Both the position numbers and the translations under genes were made by a program. DNA of 32,453 bases from Lachnospiraceae bacterium (lineage in GTDB: Bacteria; Bacillota; Clostridia; Lachnospirales; Lachnospiraceae), in the NCBI GenBank assembly GCA_017521195.1, contig JAFXGP010000047.1, forward strand, positions 1-32,453, given 5' to 3'. Numbering within the stretch: position 1 is the stretch's first letter; each line of letters opens with the position of its first letter. The notes under the pieces are model-generated. The model was not told the origin of the DNA, searched no databases, and saw only the letters and a list, made by a program, of their open reading frames with translations. Positions 1 through 8,378 of the stretch are shown here, piece after piece.

Positions 1-28
1 TAATTATGAGAAATTGGAGGATTATGCC

Positions 29-1114
29 ATGAGAACTTATTTAGTAACAGGTGGAGCCGGATTTATCGGTTCTAATTACATTCATTATATGTTTAAAAAA
101 TATGATAACGACATCCGTATTATCAACGTAGATGTACTTACCTATGCAGGTAATCTTGAAAACTTAAAGGATTTGGAAGACAGAGATAACTATACTTTTG
201 TAAAAGCAGATATCTGTGATAAAGAAGCAATTGCCAAGATTTTTGCAGAAAACGATATCGACAGAGTAGTGCATTTTGCAGCAGAAAGCCACGTAGACAG
301 AAGTATTAAGAATCCGGAAGTATTTGTACAGACCAACGTACTTGGTACAGCAGTAATGCTTAACTGTGCAAAGGCAGCTTGGGAACTTCCTGACGGAACA
401 TTCAAAGAAGGCAAGAAATTCCTTCATGTTTCCACAGACGAAGTATACGGTTCCTTACCGGATGATGAAAATGCATTCTTCTATGAAACAACTCCATACG
501 ATCCACACAGCCCATATTCAGCAAGTAAAGCATCTTCCGATATGTTGGTTAAGGCGTATATGGATACTTATAAATTCCCGGCGAACATTACTAACTGTTC
601 CAACAACTACGGACCGTACCAGTTCCCGGAAAAATTAATTCCGTTGATTATCAACAATGCATTACAGGGTAAAAAACTTCCTGTATATGGTGACGGTAAA
701 AACGTACGTGACTGGTTATATGTAGAAGACCATGCAAAAGCAATCGATATGGTTCAGGAACAGGGTAGATTATTCGAAACATATAACATCGGCGGTCACA
801 ACGAAAAACAGAACATTGAAATTATCAATATCATTATTGAAACCTTACAGGAAATGTTACCGGAAGGTGATCCAAGAAAAGAACTGGTTTCTACAGATTT
901 AATCACATATGTAGAAGACAGAAAAGGTCATGACAGACGTTATGCAATCGCTCCTGATAAGATTAAAGCAGAAATCGGCTGGGAACCGGAAACCATGTTC
1001 AAAGAAGGTATCAAGCTTACTATTAAATGGTTCTTTGAAAATGAAGACTGGATGAAAAACGTAACCAGCGGTGATTATCAGAAATACTACGAAGATATGT
1101 ACAGCGGAAAATAG
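29..1114 (+). CDS. rfbB: dTDP-glucose 4,6-dehydratase
   Basis: This is a 361-residue RmlB/RfbB-type short-chain dehydrogenase. It converts dTDP-glucose to dTDP-4-keto-6-deoxyglucose in the cytoplasm, step two of dTDP-rhamnose synthesis. The NAD-binding glycine motif GGAGFIG is at residues 8-14, the catalytic STDEVYG at 135-141 (Thr136, Asp137, Glu138) and the YxxxK pair at Tyr163/Lys167. Length is normal. The open frame extends upstream to a TTG at 14, but that codon lies inside the Shine-Dalgarno GGAGG (16-20), so ATG 29 with an 8-nt spacer is the start. A short frame ending in TGA at 30-32 overlaps this ATG and could be the tail of an upstream gene, but only a few codons are visible. It is followed after 44 bp by rfbA. 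Confidence 0.97.
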   Translation: MRTYLVTGGAGFIGSNYIHYMFKKYDNDIRIINVDVLTYAGNLENLKDLEDRDNYTFVKADICDKEAIAKIFAENDIDRVVHFAAESHVDRSIKNPEVFVQTNVLGTAVMLNCAKAAWELPDGTFKEGKKFLHVSTDEVYGSLPDDENAFFYETTPYDPHSPYSASKASSDMLVKAYMDTYKFPANITNCSNNYGPYQFPEKLIPLIINNALQGKKLPVYGDGKNVRDWLYVEDHAKAIDMVQEQGRLFETYNIGGHNEKQNIEIINIIIETLQEMLPEGDPRKELVSTDLITYVEDRKGHDRRYAIAPDKIKAEIGWEPETMFKEGIKLTIKWFFENEDWMKNVTSGDYQKYYEDMYSGK

Positions 1115-1116
1115 AA

Positions 1117-1137
1117 CTGACTATAAGAATTAGTCAG
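1117..1137 (+). repeat. Perfect 7-bp hairpin between rfbB and rfbA
   Basis: CTGACTA (1117-1123) and TAGTCAG (1131-1137) are perfect inverted copies around a 7-nt loop. There is no T-tract, so it is not a classical terminator. It may be an mRNA processing or stability element inside the operon; that is inference. Confidence 0.45.
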
Positions 1138-1158
1138 CAAGACGAAAAGGAGAACACC

Positions 1159-2028
1159 ATGAAAGGTATTATTTTAGCCGGAGGAAGCGGCACAAGATTG
1201 TATCCATTAACAAAAGCAATTTCCAAACAGATTATGCCTGTATATGACAAGCCAATGATTTATTATCCATTGTCTACCTTAATGCTGGCAGGCATCCGTG
1301 AAATTTTAATCATTTCCACACCAAGAGACTTACCTGTGTTTGAAGACTTATTTGGAACAGGAGAACAGTTAGGACTTTCCTTAAGCTATGCAGTACAGGA
1401 ATATCCAAGAGGTCTTGCAGAAGCATTTATCATTGGTGAAGAGTTTATCGGAGATGACAATGTTGCCTTAGTACTTGGAGATAATATTTTCTATGGGCAG
1501 AGTTTCTCCAAGTTACTTCGTGAAGTGGCTTCCAGAGAAGAAGGAGCAACAATTTTTGGTTACTACGTAAGAGATCCAAGAGAATATGGTGTAGTAGAAT
1601 TTGATGAAAATGGAAAGGCTATTTCCATTGAAGAAAAACCACAGAATCCAAAGAGCAATTATGCAGTACCGGGTCTTTACTTCTATGATAATGATGTAGT
1701 AGAAATTGCTAAGAATGTAAAACCTTCTGCTCGTGGTGAAATTGAAATCACAGCAGTTAACAATGCATACCTTGAAAAAGGAAAACTTCGTGTGGAAACT
1801 ATGGGACGTGGATTTGCATGGTTAGATACCGGAAACCATGATTCCTTATTGGAAGCAGCTAACTTCGTGGAAGCATTCCAGAAGAGACAGGGATTATATG
1901 TATCCTGTATTGAAGAAATTGCATACAAGAGAGGTTTTATTGATAGAGAACAGTTGTTAAAACTGGCAGAACCTTTGATGAAAACAGAATACGGTCAGTA
2001 TTTGGTAGAGGTAGCAAATGGACTCTAA
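1159..2028 (+). CDS. rfbA: Glucose-1-phosphate thymidylyltransferase
   Basis: This is a 289-residue RmlA/RfbA enzyme that makes dTDP-glucose from glucose-1-phosphate and dTTP, the first step of the dTDP-deoxysugar pathway. The nucleotidyltransferase signature GGSGTRLYP is at residues 8-16, the metal-binding LGDN motif at about 106-109 (Asp108) and EEKP at 158-161. Length is typical for the short RmlA class. AAGGAG at 1147-1152 gives a 6-nt spacer to ATG 1159. The stop overlaps the start of the next gene by 11 bp, so the two are probably translationally coupled. Confidence 0.97.
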   Translation: MKGIILAGGSGTRLYPLTKAISKQIMPVYDKPMIYYPLSTLMLAGIREILIISTPRDLPVFEDLFGTGEQLGLSLSYAVQEYPRGLAEAFIIGEEFIGDDNVALVLGDNIFYGQSFSKLLREVASREEGATIFGYYVRDPREYGVVEFDENGKAISIEEKPQNPKSNYAVPGLYFYDNDVVEIAKNVKPSARGEIEITAVNNAYLEKGKLRVETMGRGFAWLDTGNHDSLLEAANFVEAFQKRQGLYVSCIEEIAYKRGFIDREQLLKLAEPLMKTEYGQYLVEVANGL

Positions 2029-3292
2029 GTTCTTGAGAGTAACCCTTCTGATTTCTTTATTGTTTATGGTAACCATATTTTTTGTGGTTTTATATGCCAA
2101 TGGAGTGGGACCGGGACAAAAGGAAGAACAGGAAGTTTTGGAAGAGCTGGTTACAGAAGAAGTTCTATCCGGTCAGATAGGAAATGACTTGTATGGTTGG
2201 ATGGAAGATGAGAACTTTTTCGACAAGTCGGAAGTTATGGAAGAAGAAGATGGAGCAGTACGTGTGAATCTTATGGCGACTTCCGTAGAAAAAGATATGC
2301 GTATCCTGGTGACAGGTCCTGATGGAAAACCTATTGAGGGACAATTTTTCAAAGTCATAGTTAATGAACAGGATGAATATAAAGATTTGGACAGAGATGG
2401 TATTATCTATGTTGCAGATTTAAAGGCCGGTGAATATAAAGTTGCACTGGAAGAACAGCCCGGATTTATAGTGCCCGCCAGTCCTATGCCTGTTAACGTA
2501 AAGGCAAGAGTGGAATACGTAGCTATTGGTGATATTTCTTTGTTGATTAAAACAGAGGAAGAAGTAGATGCCATGGCAGAAGATGGGGGACGTATTACGG
2601 AAGAGATTGATCCTACAGAGCCAACGGAACTTAGAACCACATCCACAGCCAGTTTGGGAATTGATGTTTCCAGATGGAATGAGGAAATCAACTGGAACAA
2701 AGTGAAAGATGCAGGAATTAAATATGCCATTATCCGTGCCGGTTATCGAGGCAGTGTTACGGGAACTTTGGTAGAAGACTGGTATTTTAAGGAAAATGTG
2801 GAAGGTGCCACAGCGGCAGGAATTCCCATTGGTTTGTATTTCTTTACACAGGCAACCAATGAGGTGGAAGCGGTGGAAGAAGCAAGTATGGTTCTTACCT
2901 TATGTAAAGAATATGATATTACATATCCTATTTTTATCGACACAGAAGGTGCCGGTGGAAACGGAAGGGCTGATGCACTGGATACTAAAACCAGAACAGC
3001 AGTATGTCTGGCTTTTTGTGAGACCATCCGAAGAGCCGGATATGAAGCCGGAATTTATGCCAGCAAAAATTGGTTTAACAATAATATAGACACATCTGTT
3101 TTAACAGACGATATTTATGTTTGGTTGGCTGAATATGGTGATGCAGTAACTTATGATAAGAAATATCATATATGGCAATATACCTCTTCCGGACGTGTTC
3201 TTGGAATTGAGGGAAGAGTAGATTTGAATTTAAGTTACTTGGAACCAAAATCTAATGATAACATAAAGGAAGAAGATAATAGAGAAGATTAA
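2018..3292 (+). CDS. Membrane-anchored GH25 muramidase with SpaA/Cna-B-like domain
   Basis: The 424-residue protein has one N-terminal membrane anchor (about residues 6-28), an acidic stretch (35-80), a beta-rich region that looks like a prealbumin/SpaA-type domain (about 83-178) and a glycoside hydrolase family 25 lysozyme domain (about 212-415). The GH25 catalytic acids are visible: Asp216 in GIDVSRW and the DTE pair Asp308/Glu310 in FIDTE. The family cleaves the MurNAc-GlcNAc beta-1,4 bond, and the anchor places the domain outside the membrane. AGAGG at 2007-2011 precedes ATG 2018 by 6 nt, inside the end of rfbA. Its position between rfbA and rfbC is unusual; it may open peptidoglycan so that the exported polymer can be attached (inference). 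Confidence 0.9.
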   Translation: MDSKFLRVTLLISLLFMVTIFFVVLYANGVGPGQKEEQEVLEELVTEEVLSGQIGNDLYGWMEDENFFDKSEVMEEEDGAVRVNLMATSVEKDMRILVTGPDGKPIEGQFFKVIVNEQDEYKDLDRDGIIYVADLKAGEYKVALEEQPGFIVPASPMPVNVKARVEYVAIGDISLLIKTEEEVDAMAEDGGRITEEIDPTEPTELRTTSTASLGIDVSRWNEEINWNKVKDAGIKYAIIRAGYRGSVTGTLVEDWYFKENVEGATAAGIPIGLYFFTQATNEVEAVEEASMVLTLCKEYDITYPIFIDTEGAGGNGRADALDTKTRTAVCLAFCETIRRAGYEAGIYASKNWFNNNIDTSVLTDDIYVWLAEYGDAVTYDKKYHIWQYTSSGRVLGIEGRVDLNLSYLEPKSNDNIKEEDNRED

Positions 3293-3307
3293 AAAGGAAG
3301 TAAGAAA

Positions 3308-3859
3308 ATGGGTAAAATAACAGTAGAAACATGCCACATTGAAGGATTAAAGGTAATTACTCCACAGGTTTTCGGAGATGCCAGAGGTTATTTCATGGAA
3401 ACTTATAACTACAATGATTATAAAGCAGCAGGAATTCCGGAAGTTTTTGTTCAGGATAATCAGTCTGCTTCTAAGAAAGGTGTACTTCGGGGACTTCATT
3501 TCCAGAAGAATTTTCCACAGGACAAGCTTGTGCGTGTGGTAAGCGGAGAAGTATTTGATGTGGCTGTGGATTTAAGAAAGGATTCTCCAACTTTTGGACA
3601 GTGGTATGGAGTTATCTTAAGTGCGGAAAATAAGAAACAGTTTTTTATTCCTAAGAACTTTGCGCATGGATTTGTTGTATTATCCGATTATGCTGAATTT
3701 GCATATAAATGTACTGATTTCTATCATCCGGATGATGAAGGTGGTTTATTGTGGAATGATCCGGAAATCGGAATTGAATGGCCGATTCCTGAGGATATGG
3801 AATTGACATTATCAGAAAAGGATACAAAATGGCCGGGAATCGCTTCTTTTGGCAAATAG
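3308..3859 (+). CDS. rfbC: dTDP-4-dehydrorhamnose 3,5-epimerase
   Basis: This is a 183-residue RmlC-type cupin, a normal length for the family. It epimerises dTDP-4-keto-6-deoxyglucose at C3 and C5 to the L-rhamno configuration. The conserved GLHFQ motif carries the presumed catalytic histidine (His64); FAHGF follows at 118-122 and the aromatic residue Tyr133 lies in FAYKC. A ribosome binding site AAGGA (3294-3298) precedes ATG 3308. It sits 10 bp upstream of the exporter start, so the dTDP-sugar genes and the exporter appear to form one transcription unit. The last rhamnose enzyme, RmlD, is not seen here. Confidence 0.97.
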   Translation: MGKITVETCHIEGLKVITPQVFGDARGYFMETYNYNDYKAAGIPEVFVQDNQSASKKGVLRGLHFQKNFPQDKLVRVVSGEVFDVAVDLRKDSPTFGQWYGVILSAENKKQFFIPKNFAHGFVVLSDYAEFAYKCTDFYHPDDEGGLLWNDPEIGIEWPIPEDMELTLSEKDTKWPGIASFGK

Positions 3860-3869
3860 GGAGAAAACT

Positions 3870-4865
3870 ATGAAGCAAAAGAAATTTACACTAACTAAAC
3901 GTCAGGGTATCACATTATTTACAGTTGTCATGTTAATCATGGCAGCTGTTATTGTGTTTTATCGAAACCCTTTAGCAAATCAGGAAGAAGAGCTTGTAAA
4001 GAAGATAATTACTGCAGTGGTGGTTCTTCTTACTATTCCTGTATTTGCCAAATGGTATGATAAGTTTACACAATTACCGGTGGAATTGTATCAAAGCCGT
4101 CATTTGATTTGGAAACTTGCTAAGAATGACTTTAAGAAACGTTATGCAGGGTCTTATCTTGGTGCAGTGTGGGCCATGGTGCAACCTGTGGTAACGGTTG
4201 TTATGTACTATATTGTATTTGATGTCATTATGGGAAGCGGAAGACCTACTTCCAATGCAGATATCCCGTATGTGTTGTTTTTGACAGCAGGTCTGGTACC
4301 TTGGTTCTATTTTAATGAAGCCTTACAAAATGGGACAAATTCCATGTTGGAATATAACTATTTGGTTAAAAAAGTTGTATTTAAGATTAGTATTTTACCG
4401 ATTATCAAGATTATTGCAGCAACTTTTATTCATGCATTTTTTGCCTGTGTTCTTTTAGCGATAGCGGCAATTTACGGATATTTCCCAAGTATTTATACAA
4501 TCCAGTTAGTTTATTACAGTTTTTGTATGTTTATTTTGGTGTTGGGAATGTGTTATACCACAAGTGCTGTTATGGTATTTTTTAAAGATTTGGGACAGAT
4601 TATTAACATTGCATTGCAGATTGGAATGTGGGCAACACCGATTTTGTGGGATATGGGAACCATTGGTCCAAAAGCCCAGATGATTGTAAGAATTAATCCT
4701 TTAGTATATATCGTAAACGGATACAGAAGTACAATTTTTGAAAAGAAATGGTTTTTTGAAGATTTTTATTCTACTATGTATTTCTGGATTTTTACGGTAG
4801 TAGTTTTTGGAATTGGAGCTTTGGTATTTAAGCGGTTAAAAGTACATTTTGCAGATGTTTTATAA
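3870..4865 (+). CDS. Polysaccharide ABC transporter permease, Wzm/TagG type
   Basis: This is a 331-residue integral membrane protein of the ABC-2 exporter family. The core from about residue 75 (RHLIWKLAKNDFKKRY, then hydrophobic helices) matches the usual 260-residue Wzm/TagG permease that exports lipid-linked wall polysaccharide. It carries an extra N-terminal part of about 70 residues with two hydrophobic segments (about 13-31 and 46-62) that typical Wzm/TagG proteins lack. The frame can be read back to a TTG at 3849 within rfbC, but AGGGAG (3858-3863) with a 6-nt spacer points to ATG 3870. It pairs with the ATPase that starts 14 bp after its stop. Confidence 0.92.
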   Translation: MKQKKFTLTKRQGITLFTVVMLIMAAVIVFYRNPLANQEEELVKKIITAVVVLLTIPVFAKWYDKFTQLPVELYQSRHLIWKLAKNDFKKRYAGSYLGAVWAMVQPVVTVVMYYIVFDVIMGSGRPTSNADIPYVLFLTAGLVPWFYFNEALQNGTNSMLEYNYLVKKVVFKISILPIIKIIAATFIHAFFACVLLAIAAIYGYFPSIYTIQLVYYSFCMFILVLGMCYTTSAVMVFFKDLGQIINIALQIGMWATPILWDMGTIGPKAQMIVRINPLVYIVNGYRSTIFEKKWFFEDFYSTMYFWIFTVVVFGIGALVFKRLKVHFADVL

Positions 4866-4879
4866 TAATGGAGAATAAA

Positions 4880-6190
4880 ATGGAAGAAAGACAATTGGCT
4901 ATTAGTGCCGAGCAGATAACGAAAGTATATAAATTATATGATAAGCCTTCTGATCGACTGAAAGAAGCTTTGGGATTAAGCCGTGGGAAACTTCATAAAG
5001 AACATTATGCACTTAAGGGAGTAGATTTATCCATATACAAAGGAGAGACAGTTGGTATTATCGGTACCAATGGTTCCGGTAAATCTACTATTTTGAAGAT
5101 TATTACAGGGGTATTGAATCCTACCGGTGGTAATTTAAATGTAAACGGGAGAATCTCTGCGCTTTTGGAATTGGGTGCAGGTTTCAACATGGAATATAAT
5201 GGAATTGAAAATATTTATTTGAACGGAACCATGATGGGATTCTCGGAAAAAGAAATTGATGCTAAACTGCAGAACATTTTGGATTTTGCAGATATCGGCG
5301 ATTTTGTATATCAGCCTTGTAAAACCTATTCTAGCGGTATGTTTGTACGTTTGGCATTTGCAGTAGCAATCAATATTGAACCTGAGATTTTAATTGTAGA
5401 TGAAGCCCTTTCTGTAGGTGACGTATTCTTCCAGGCAAAATGTTATCATAAATTTGAAGAGTTCAAACAGATGGGGAAAACCATTTTGTTTGTTAGTCAC
5501 GATTTGAGCAGTATTGCAAAATATTGTGACAGAGTAATTTTGTTAAACAAAGGAACTAAGTTGGGAGAAGGTTCTCCTAAGGAAATGATAGATGCCTACA
5601 AACAGGTATTGGTAGGACAGTATGAAATCCCAAAGGAAGAAGAATCCTTGCTTCAGGATGAAGAGTTAAATCAGAAAGCGGCAGAAAGTGCAGATAAGGC
5701 ATCTGCGAAAAGAGAAAAACTTTCTGCAGAAGTTTTGGGGATCAATGAAAAAGCTCTGGAATATGGAACTAAAGATGGCGAAATTACAGAATTTTATGTA
5801 ACGGATAAAAAAGGAACCAAAACCAGTGCTATTATCAAAGGAGAAGAATTTACCCTTCATATGAAGGTGAAATTCAATAATGACATACCGGCACCTATTT
5901 TTGCTTTTACTTTAAAGGATAAACATGGAACGGAAATTACTGGAACTAACTCCATGATTGAAAAAGCATTTTTGGATTCTGTAAAAGCAGGAGAAGAAAA
6001 GGGAATTACATTTACTCAGAATATTGATTTACAGGGTGGTGAATATTTAATTTCTCTTGGTGTTACCGGCTATGAAGGTGATAAATTCCAGGTTTATCAC
6101 AGATTATATGATGTTTTAAACCTTACGGTTGTTTCAGATAAAAATACTGTAGGTTATTACGATATGAATTCCAAAGTGATTGTGAAGTAA
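4880..6190 (+). CDS. Polysaccharide ABC transporter ATPase with C-terminal glycan-binding domain, Wzt type
   Basis: The 436-residue protein has an ABC ATPase half and a Wzt-type C-terminal domain. Walker A GTNGSGKST is at 62-70, the signature TYSSGMF at 149-155, Walker B EILIVDE at 169-175 and the H-loop SHD at 206-208. After a charged linker (about 250-285), residues 288-436 form a beta-rich domain like the Wzt carbohydrate-binding domain, which in E. coli O8/O9a reads the terminal modification of the finished chain. ATG 4868 opens the frame, but GGAG at 4870-4873 serves ATG 4880 with a 6-nt spacer, so I place the start there. The next gene is a candidate chain-capping enzyme, which fits a cap-recognising exporter. 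Confidence 0.93.
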   Translation: MEERQLAISAEQITKVYKLYDKPSDRLKEALGLSRGKLHKEHYALKGVDLSIYKGETVGIIGTNGSGKSTILKIITGVLNPTGGNLNVNGRISALLELGAGFNMEYNGIENIYLNGTMMGFSEKEIDAKLQNILDFADIGDFVYQPCKTYSSGMFVRLAFAVAINIEPEILIVDEALSVGDVFFQAKCYHKFEEFKQMGKTILFVSHDLSSIAKYCDRVILLNKGTKLGEGSPKEMIDAYKQVLVGQYEIPKEEESLLQDEELNQKAAESADKASAKREKLSAEVLGINEKALEYGTKDGEITEFYVTDKKGTKTSAIIKGEEFTLHMKVKFNNDIPAPIFAFTLKDKHGTEITGTNSMIEKAFLDSVKAGEEKGITFTQNIDLQGGEYLISLGVTGYEGDKFQVYHRLYDVLNLTVVSDKNTVGYYDMNSKVIVK

Positions 6191-6199
6191 TTCGTAAAA

Positions 6200-6229
6200 T
6201 TGTAAGCAAGATATTTTTTAGGATATAGA
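6200..6229 (+). promoter_or_regulatory. Weak candidate sigma-A promoter before the methyltransferase-kinase gene
   Basis: In the 104-bp gap after the Wzt gene, TTGTAA (6200-6205) is followed after 18 bp by TATAGA (6224-6229). The hexamers match the sigma-A consensus only in part. This could be an internal promoter of the locus; no terminator is seen in the gap. Confidence 0.3.
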
Positions 6230-6294
6230 AAAGATGTTGTTGCGAAAAATGTAAGTAAGAAGTCAACAAGAAAAAAGAACGAAAGGATAGTCAC

Positions 6295-8346
6295 ATGACA
6301 GAACAGGTTGGAAAAATCACCTTAGATTATACTTATTATCCGGGCGAAGATTTTTACTGCGACGGAGTGGTGGAACAGGAGATTTTGGAAATTGCTAAGA
6401 AATATTCTCCTTTGGAATTTCATAAAATCATTGAAGAGAGAAAATCCTGGCCAATTCTTTATCATTTGTCAGAACTGCGTGAAAATATTGTGGACTGGCT
6501 TCCTATGGATAAAAGTATGAAAGTGTTGGAAGTAGGGAGCGGTTGCGGAGCTATTACAGGAGCTTTATCAAGAAAAGCAGGGCAAGTAACCTGCATTGAT
6601 TTATCCAAGCAGAGAAGCTTAATCAATGCTTATCGTCATACCGATTGTCATAACGTAACTATTCATGTGGGGAATTTTCAGGACATTGAACCATCCTTGC
6701 CATGCGATTACGACTATGTGTGTCTGATTGGTGTATTTGAATATGGACAGAGCTATATTGGTGGAGAGACTCCTTTCGAAGATTTTTATAAAATAATTAA
6801 AAAGCATGTGAAAAAGGGCGGCAAGCTTGTAATTGCCATTGAGAATAAATTTGGTCTGAAATACTGGGCAGGATGCAGGGAAGATCATCTGGGAACTTTC
6901 TTTTCCGGCATTGAAGACTATCCGGAAGGCGGCGGAGTACGAACCTTCTCCAGAAAAGGTCTGGAAGATATTTTTAAGAAATGTGGAGAAAAAGATTATA
7001 CCTTCTATTATCCATATCCGGACTATAAGTTTATGACAACTTTGTTCTCGGACAAACGTCTTCCAATGGTAGGAGAGTTGTCGGATAACTTGCGTAATTT
7101 TGACAGAGACAGAATGCTTCTTTTTGATGAAAAGAATGTATTTGACTCATTGATTAAAGAAGAGATGTTTCCGTTCTATTCCAACTCGTATATGGTTGTA
7201 ATCGGAGAAGAACCGGATTTGACATATTGCAGATATTCTAATGACAGAAGCTTGGAAACATGTATTAAGACTGAAATTACAGAGGAAGATGGTGTGAAAA
7301 AAGTTAGAAAATATGCCTGCAACGAATTTAGTGCAGAACATATTCGCCACATCAATCATTCTTATTTGAACTTAAAAGAAAGATACAAAGGCAGTAAGCT
7401 TTCTATTAATAAATGTAAATTGTACGATGAAGAATTTCCGTATGTGGAATTTGAGTATGTACAGGGAATTACTTTGGCAGAGGTATTTGATGAATATCTG
7501 AAAAAAGATGACCTGGATGGTTTCCATGCATTATTTGAGGAATATGTGAAACGTATTTCCTATGGAGAAGAGTGCAGAGTGGCAGATTATGATATGATTT
7601 TTGCCAACATTCTTGTGGATGGAGATAAGTGGACTGTAATCGATTATGAATGGACAGTGGATGCGAAGGTAGATACCAAAGAAATTGCTTTCAGAAGTTT
7701 GTACTGTTATCTTTTGGAAAATGAGAAACGGAATAAATGTGATGTAAGCAGAGCTCTTGATTATTTGCAGATTAAACCGGAAGATATGCCGGATTATCAG
7801 ACAAGAGAAATTAATTTTCAGAAACAGGTTATGGGCAGAAGAAAATCTATGCCTCAGATTCGTGAATTATTAGCACAGGGAATGTTTGCTCCGGTAAAAT
7901 GGATGGGTAAAATCGAAGAAAGTGCCGGAAAAGACCGTGTTCAGGTTTACGAAGATAAAGGAAACGGATACAGTGAAGAATCTTCTTATTTTGTAGAAGA
8001 TGCTTATACTGGTGAACATAGTATGGAAGTAACTTTAAAGGTGGCGGGAGATGTGAAGCATCTTCGAATCGATCCGGCCATGGATTCCTGCATTTGCCGA
8101 ATTAAAGAGTTTACTTTTAATGGGGAAGAGGTACCGTTCTCTAATCGTAAAGCTGTTACCATTAATGGTCGTATGGCAGGAAACAGTATGGTATTTTCTA
8201 CCACAGATCCTAATATTAATCTTCACCTGGTAAATATGAACTGCAAACCGGAAAATGAAATTCGTCTGAGCTTGGAAGTAAACCGAATGGCAGCTTCTGT
8301 TTGTGAAGATTTGGAACAGGAATTAAAGAAAAAAATCCGTTTGTAA
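6295..8346 (+). CDS. Methyltransferase-kinase fusion, candidate WbdD-like polysaccharide chain terminator
   Basis: The 683-residue protein has at least three parts. Residues about 70-190 are a class I SAM methyltransferase with motif I LEVGSGCG (78-85). Residues about 320-480 look like an atypical kinase: VRK with Lys339, a helix Glu348 in AEHI, the hinge-like EFEYVQG (385-391), the loop DYDMIFANIL (431-440) with Asp433 and Asn438, and IDYEW with Asp450. The remaining C-terminus (about 545-665) is beta-rich and of unknown fold. A methyltransferase fused to a kinase is the architecture of WbdD, which caps O-polysaccharide chains in E. coli O8/O9a; the C-terminal coiled coil of WbdD is not evident here. 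AAAGGA at 6282-6287 gives a 7-nt spacer to ATG. The methyltransferase call is firm; the kinase and capping role are inference. Confidence 0.8.
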   Translation: MTEQVGKITLDYTYYPGEDFYCDGVVEQEILEIAKKYSPLEFHKIIEERKSWPILYHLSELRENIVDWLPMDKSMKVLEVGSGCGAITGALSRKAGQVTCIDLSKQRSLINAYRHTDCHNVTIHVGNFQDIEPSLPCDYDYVCLIGVFEYGQSYIGGETPFEDFYKIIKKHVKKGGKLVIAIENKFGLKYWAGCREDHLGTFFSGIEDYPEGGGVRTFSRKGLEDIFKKCGEKDYTFYYPYPDYKFMTTLFSDKRLPMVGELSDNLRNFDRDRMLLFDEKNVFDSLIKEEMFPFYSNSYMVVIGEEPDLTYCRYSNDRSLETCIKTEITEEDGVKKVRKYACNEFSAEHIRHINHSYLNLKERYKGSKLSINKCKLYDEEFPYVEFEYVQGITLAEVFDEYLKKDDLDGFHALFEEYVKRISYGEECRVADYDMIFANILVDGDKWTVIDYEWTVDAKVDTKEIAFRSLYCYLLENEKRNKCDVSRALDYLQIKPEDMPDYQTREINFQKQVMGRRKSMPQIRELLAQGMFAPVKWMGKIEESAGKDRVQVYEDKGNGYSEESSYFVEDAYTGEHSMEVTLKVAGDVKHLRIDPAMDSCICRIKEFTFNGEEVPFSNRKAVTINGRMAGNSMVFSTTDPNINLHLVNMNCKPENEIRLSLEVNRMAASVCEDLEQELKKKIRL

Positions 8347-8378
8347 TTATAGAGAGAGTTAAAGAGGAAAATACATCT

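Noticed and set aside
14-28. TTG start giving a five-residue longer RfbB
   Set aside because: The TTG is part of the ribosome binding site TTGGAGG; ATG 29 has proper spacing and begins the conserved MRTYLVTGG.
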